6,825 nt of DNA from Bacteroidales bacterium (GTDB lineage: Bacteria; Bacteroidota; Bacteroidia; Bacteroidales; UBA12077), in NCBI GenBank assembly GCA_030600865.1, contig JAUVUS010000133.1, forward strand, positions 1 through 6,825, given 5' to 3'. The notes beneath the pieces were generated by a model. The model was given only the letters and a program-made list of their open reading frames with translations. It had not been told where the DNA came from and ran no database searches. The translations under genes and the position numbers were made by a program. Below are positions 5,505-6,825 of this stretch, piece by piece (the stretch's first letter is position 1; each line of letters starts with the position of its first letter).

Positions 5505-6825
5505 TTAAAGTCCCAGTTCTTTTAATTTTTCATCAGTCGGAATTCCATCTTCTGTCCATCCTCTGAGTTTGTAATAATCTGGTAGTAATTCACCCAAACG
5601 ATGTACATGACCTTTGTTTGGTCCTGCCGGAATCGGTTCTTCAAGTAAACGTTTAGGCAGTGTATCATCTTCTGTAGTTAAACCGGATTTCAGGTTAAAC
5701 TGTCGTTCCATATTCCAAATCCTTTCGCCTGCCTGCATCATTTCATCAACAGAATAATTAAATCCTGTGGCTTTGTTTAATAATTCGGCATAATCTGGTG
5801 CGCCAAGTGCAAAAGATGTAAACAAACATAATCCGCTTGAGTCAATTACAGCAGTTAAATCCTGGAAAATTTTCACCCATTCAGGCTTGCCTTTTATTTC
5901 TTGAGGATCAAGCTTTTCGGGAGCTCCCACAATTTCCGGAGCAATAAGATAAGCCCTGACATGGCAGCCTCCACGGTTGTTTGTTGCATATGCAAGCCCC
6001 TGTCCCTGAACGCCTCGTGGATCATAAGCCGGAATTTCCATTTTTTTAACAGTCATAGATAATTCGGGATGTCCGTAACTTTCAGCTAAGCGATATGAAC
6101 CAAGAGCTAGTTTTTCGCCAATTCCTTCTTTATATGCAAGTTTTTTAGTGTAATAGATAAGAGCTTCTGAGCTTCCAAATTTTAATTCGGGACCTTTTTC
6201 GAATTCTTCTTTTTTAATATAACCTTTTTCGTATAGTTCCATGGCTGTTGCCAGAGTTACACCAACTGAAATCGGATCAATACCCATCTCGTTACATAAG
6301 AAGTTTGTTTGAGAAATAGCATTCAAATCGTTAATTTCACATAGAGCACCAAATGCCCACCCCGGTTCATATTCAGGTCCTTCGCCTATTTTGCCCTGAG
6401 GTAATTCAACCAATCTGCCACAAGCAATCGGACATGCATAACAAGCAACATTTTTTACGAGATAGCCTTTTTCAACAAGAGCTTCGCCTGAAATTTCATC
6501 GATACCATCAAATTGTGCTTTCTGGAAGTTGCGGGTAGGGTATAAACCACTGGAATTAATGATGTTGTCAAGCACTTTTGTTCCCAAAGTCGGCAAACCC
6601 TCGCCTGTTACACCGTTTTCTTTTAATATTTTAATCTTTTCCTTAACTGCTGCGTTAAAAGCTTCTTTATCATCAATAAGTGTTTTGTGTTTTCCGGATA
6701 CAATAATAGCTTTTAGCATTTTACTTCCCATTACAGCTCCAACTCCCGAACGTCCTGCTGCACGATTTTTGTCATTCATAATGCCGGAGATTAACGAAAG
6801 ATTTTCACCACCAGGACCTATGCAG
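5505..6825 (-). CDS. Aldehyde ferredoxin oxidoreductase (AOR) family large subunit, N-terminus beyond window
   Basis: AOR enzymes oxidise aldehydes to carboxylates (or reduce acids) with a bis-pterin tungsten cofactor and one [4Fe-4S] cluster, passing electrons to ferredoxin or a partner subunit. The frame is open to the right edge: 438 residues are visible, including 14 upstream of the ATG at 6779 that read CIGPGGENLSLISG, a conserved AOR segment. The 6779 ATG is therefore internal, and about 190-200 N-terminal residues are missing if the length is the usual 600-640. Numbering from that ATG, cluster cysteines are Cys113, Cys116 and Cys120 (CYACPIAC), with Cys318 (SSGLCLF) as the expected fourth. 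Also present are GRSGVGAVMGSK (9-20), GPEYEPGWAFG (134-144), and DPRGVQGQGLAYATNNRGGC (253-272), a conserved cofactor-site region. No signal peptide can be judged. The downstream MoaD- and ThiF-like genes support a pterin-tungsten cofactor. Substrate and whether it is W or Mo cannot be read from the sequence. Confidence 0.95.
   Translation of the reverse strand, partial: CIGPGGENLSLISGIMNDKNRAAGRSGVGAVMGSKMLKAIIVSGKHKTLIDDKEAFNAAVKEKIKILKENGVTGEGLPTLGTKVLDNIINSSGLYPTRNFQKAQFDGIDEISGEALVEKGYLVKNVACYACPIACGRLVELPQGKIGEGPEYEPGWAFGALCEINDLNAISQTNFLCNEMGIDPISVGVTLATAMELYEKGYIKKEEFEKGPELKFGSSEALIYYTKKLAYKEGIGEKLALGSYRLAESYGHPELSMTVKKMEIPAYDPRGVQGQGLAYATNNRGGCHVRAYLIAPEIVGAPEKLDPQEIKGKPEWVKIFQDLTAVIDSSGLCLFTSFALGAPDYAELLNKATGFNYSVDEMMQAGERIWNMERQFNLKSGLTTEDDTLPKRLLEEPIPAGPNKGHVHRLGELLPDYYKLRGWTEDGIPTDEKLKELGL

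Noticed and set aside
6353..6538. 61-codon open frame on the + strand.
   Set aside because: It is antisense to the AOR cluster-binding region and has no independent support.
6777..6779. ATG as the start of the AOR gene.
   Set aside because: In-frame codons up to the window edge encode a conserved AOR segment (GPGGEN), so this Met is internal.

Overview
The window is AT-rich and holds seven loci and eight reading frames. It looks like a chromosome segment from a member of the Bacteroidota, probably an anaerobic or facultative Bacteroidales/Marinilabiliales-type organism. The reasons are the protein styles (LytS/LytR pair, short MotA/TolQ/ExbB-like protein, tungsten-type aldehyde oxidoreductase), AT-rich leaders mostly without Shine-Dalgarno sequences, and low-GC codon use. 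The taxonomic call is inference from general familiarity, not from a search. No rRNA, tRNA, CRISPR array, transposase or phage gene was seen, and no stretch longer than 300 bases lacks a gene.

Layout. 1-747 (+): 3' part of a glycerophosphodiester phosphodiesterase gene that begins before the window. 746-846: an intergenic element with a near-perfect 12-bp terminal inverted repeat and an internal GC-rich palindrome. 869-1843 (+): a cytoplasmic alpha/beta hydrolase. 1890-3672 (-): a LytS/YehU-type membrane histidine kinase overlapping a LytTR-family response regulator. The regulator frame is interrupted by one in-frame TAA between its REC and LytTR domains. 3673-3885: the divergent promoter region. 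3886-4272 (+): a small three-helix MotA/TolQ/ExbB-family membrane protein with no ExbD partner, closed by a good intrinsic terminator. 4343-5307 (-): a ThiF/MoeB-like E1 enzyme and a MoaD/ThiS-like sulfur carrier, translationally overlapping. 5505-6825 (-): most of an aldehyde ferredoxin oxidoreductase (AOR) large subunit, running off the right edge.

How the genes may work together. The right third reads as one functional unit in the order AOR, MoaD-like carrier, ThiF-like activating enzyme. AOR enzymes need a bis-pterin tungsten (or molybdenum) cofactor whose dithiolene sulfurs come from a MoaD thiocarboxylate made with an adenylating E1 enzyme. Carrier and activator genes next to an AOR gene therefore suggest a dedicated cofactor supply. 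A terminator-like hairpin between AOR and the carrier gene suggests the levels of the two parts are set separately. The middle is a self-contained two-component system. Its DNA-binding half may be expressed separately, or the system may be inactivated, because of the in-frame stop.

The two strongest points for follow-up are the nonsense codon that splits the response regulator, and the AOR-MoaD-ThiF cluster, whose E1 enzyme lacks the usual zinc-binding cysteines.
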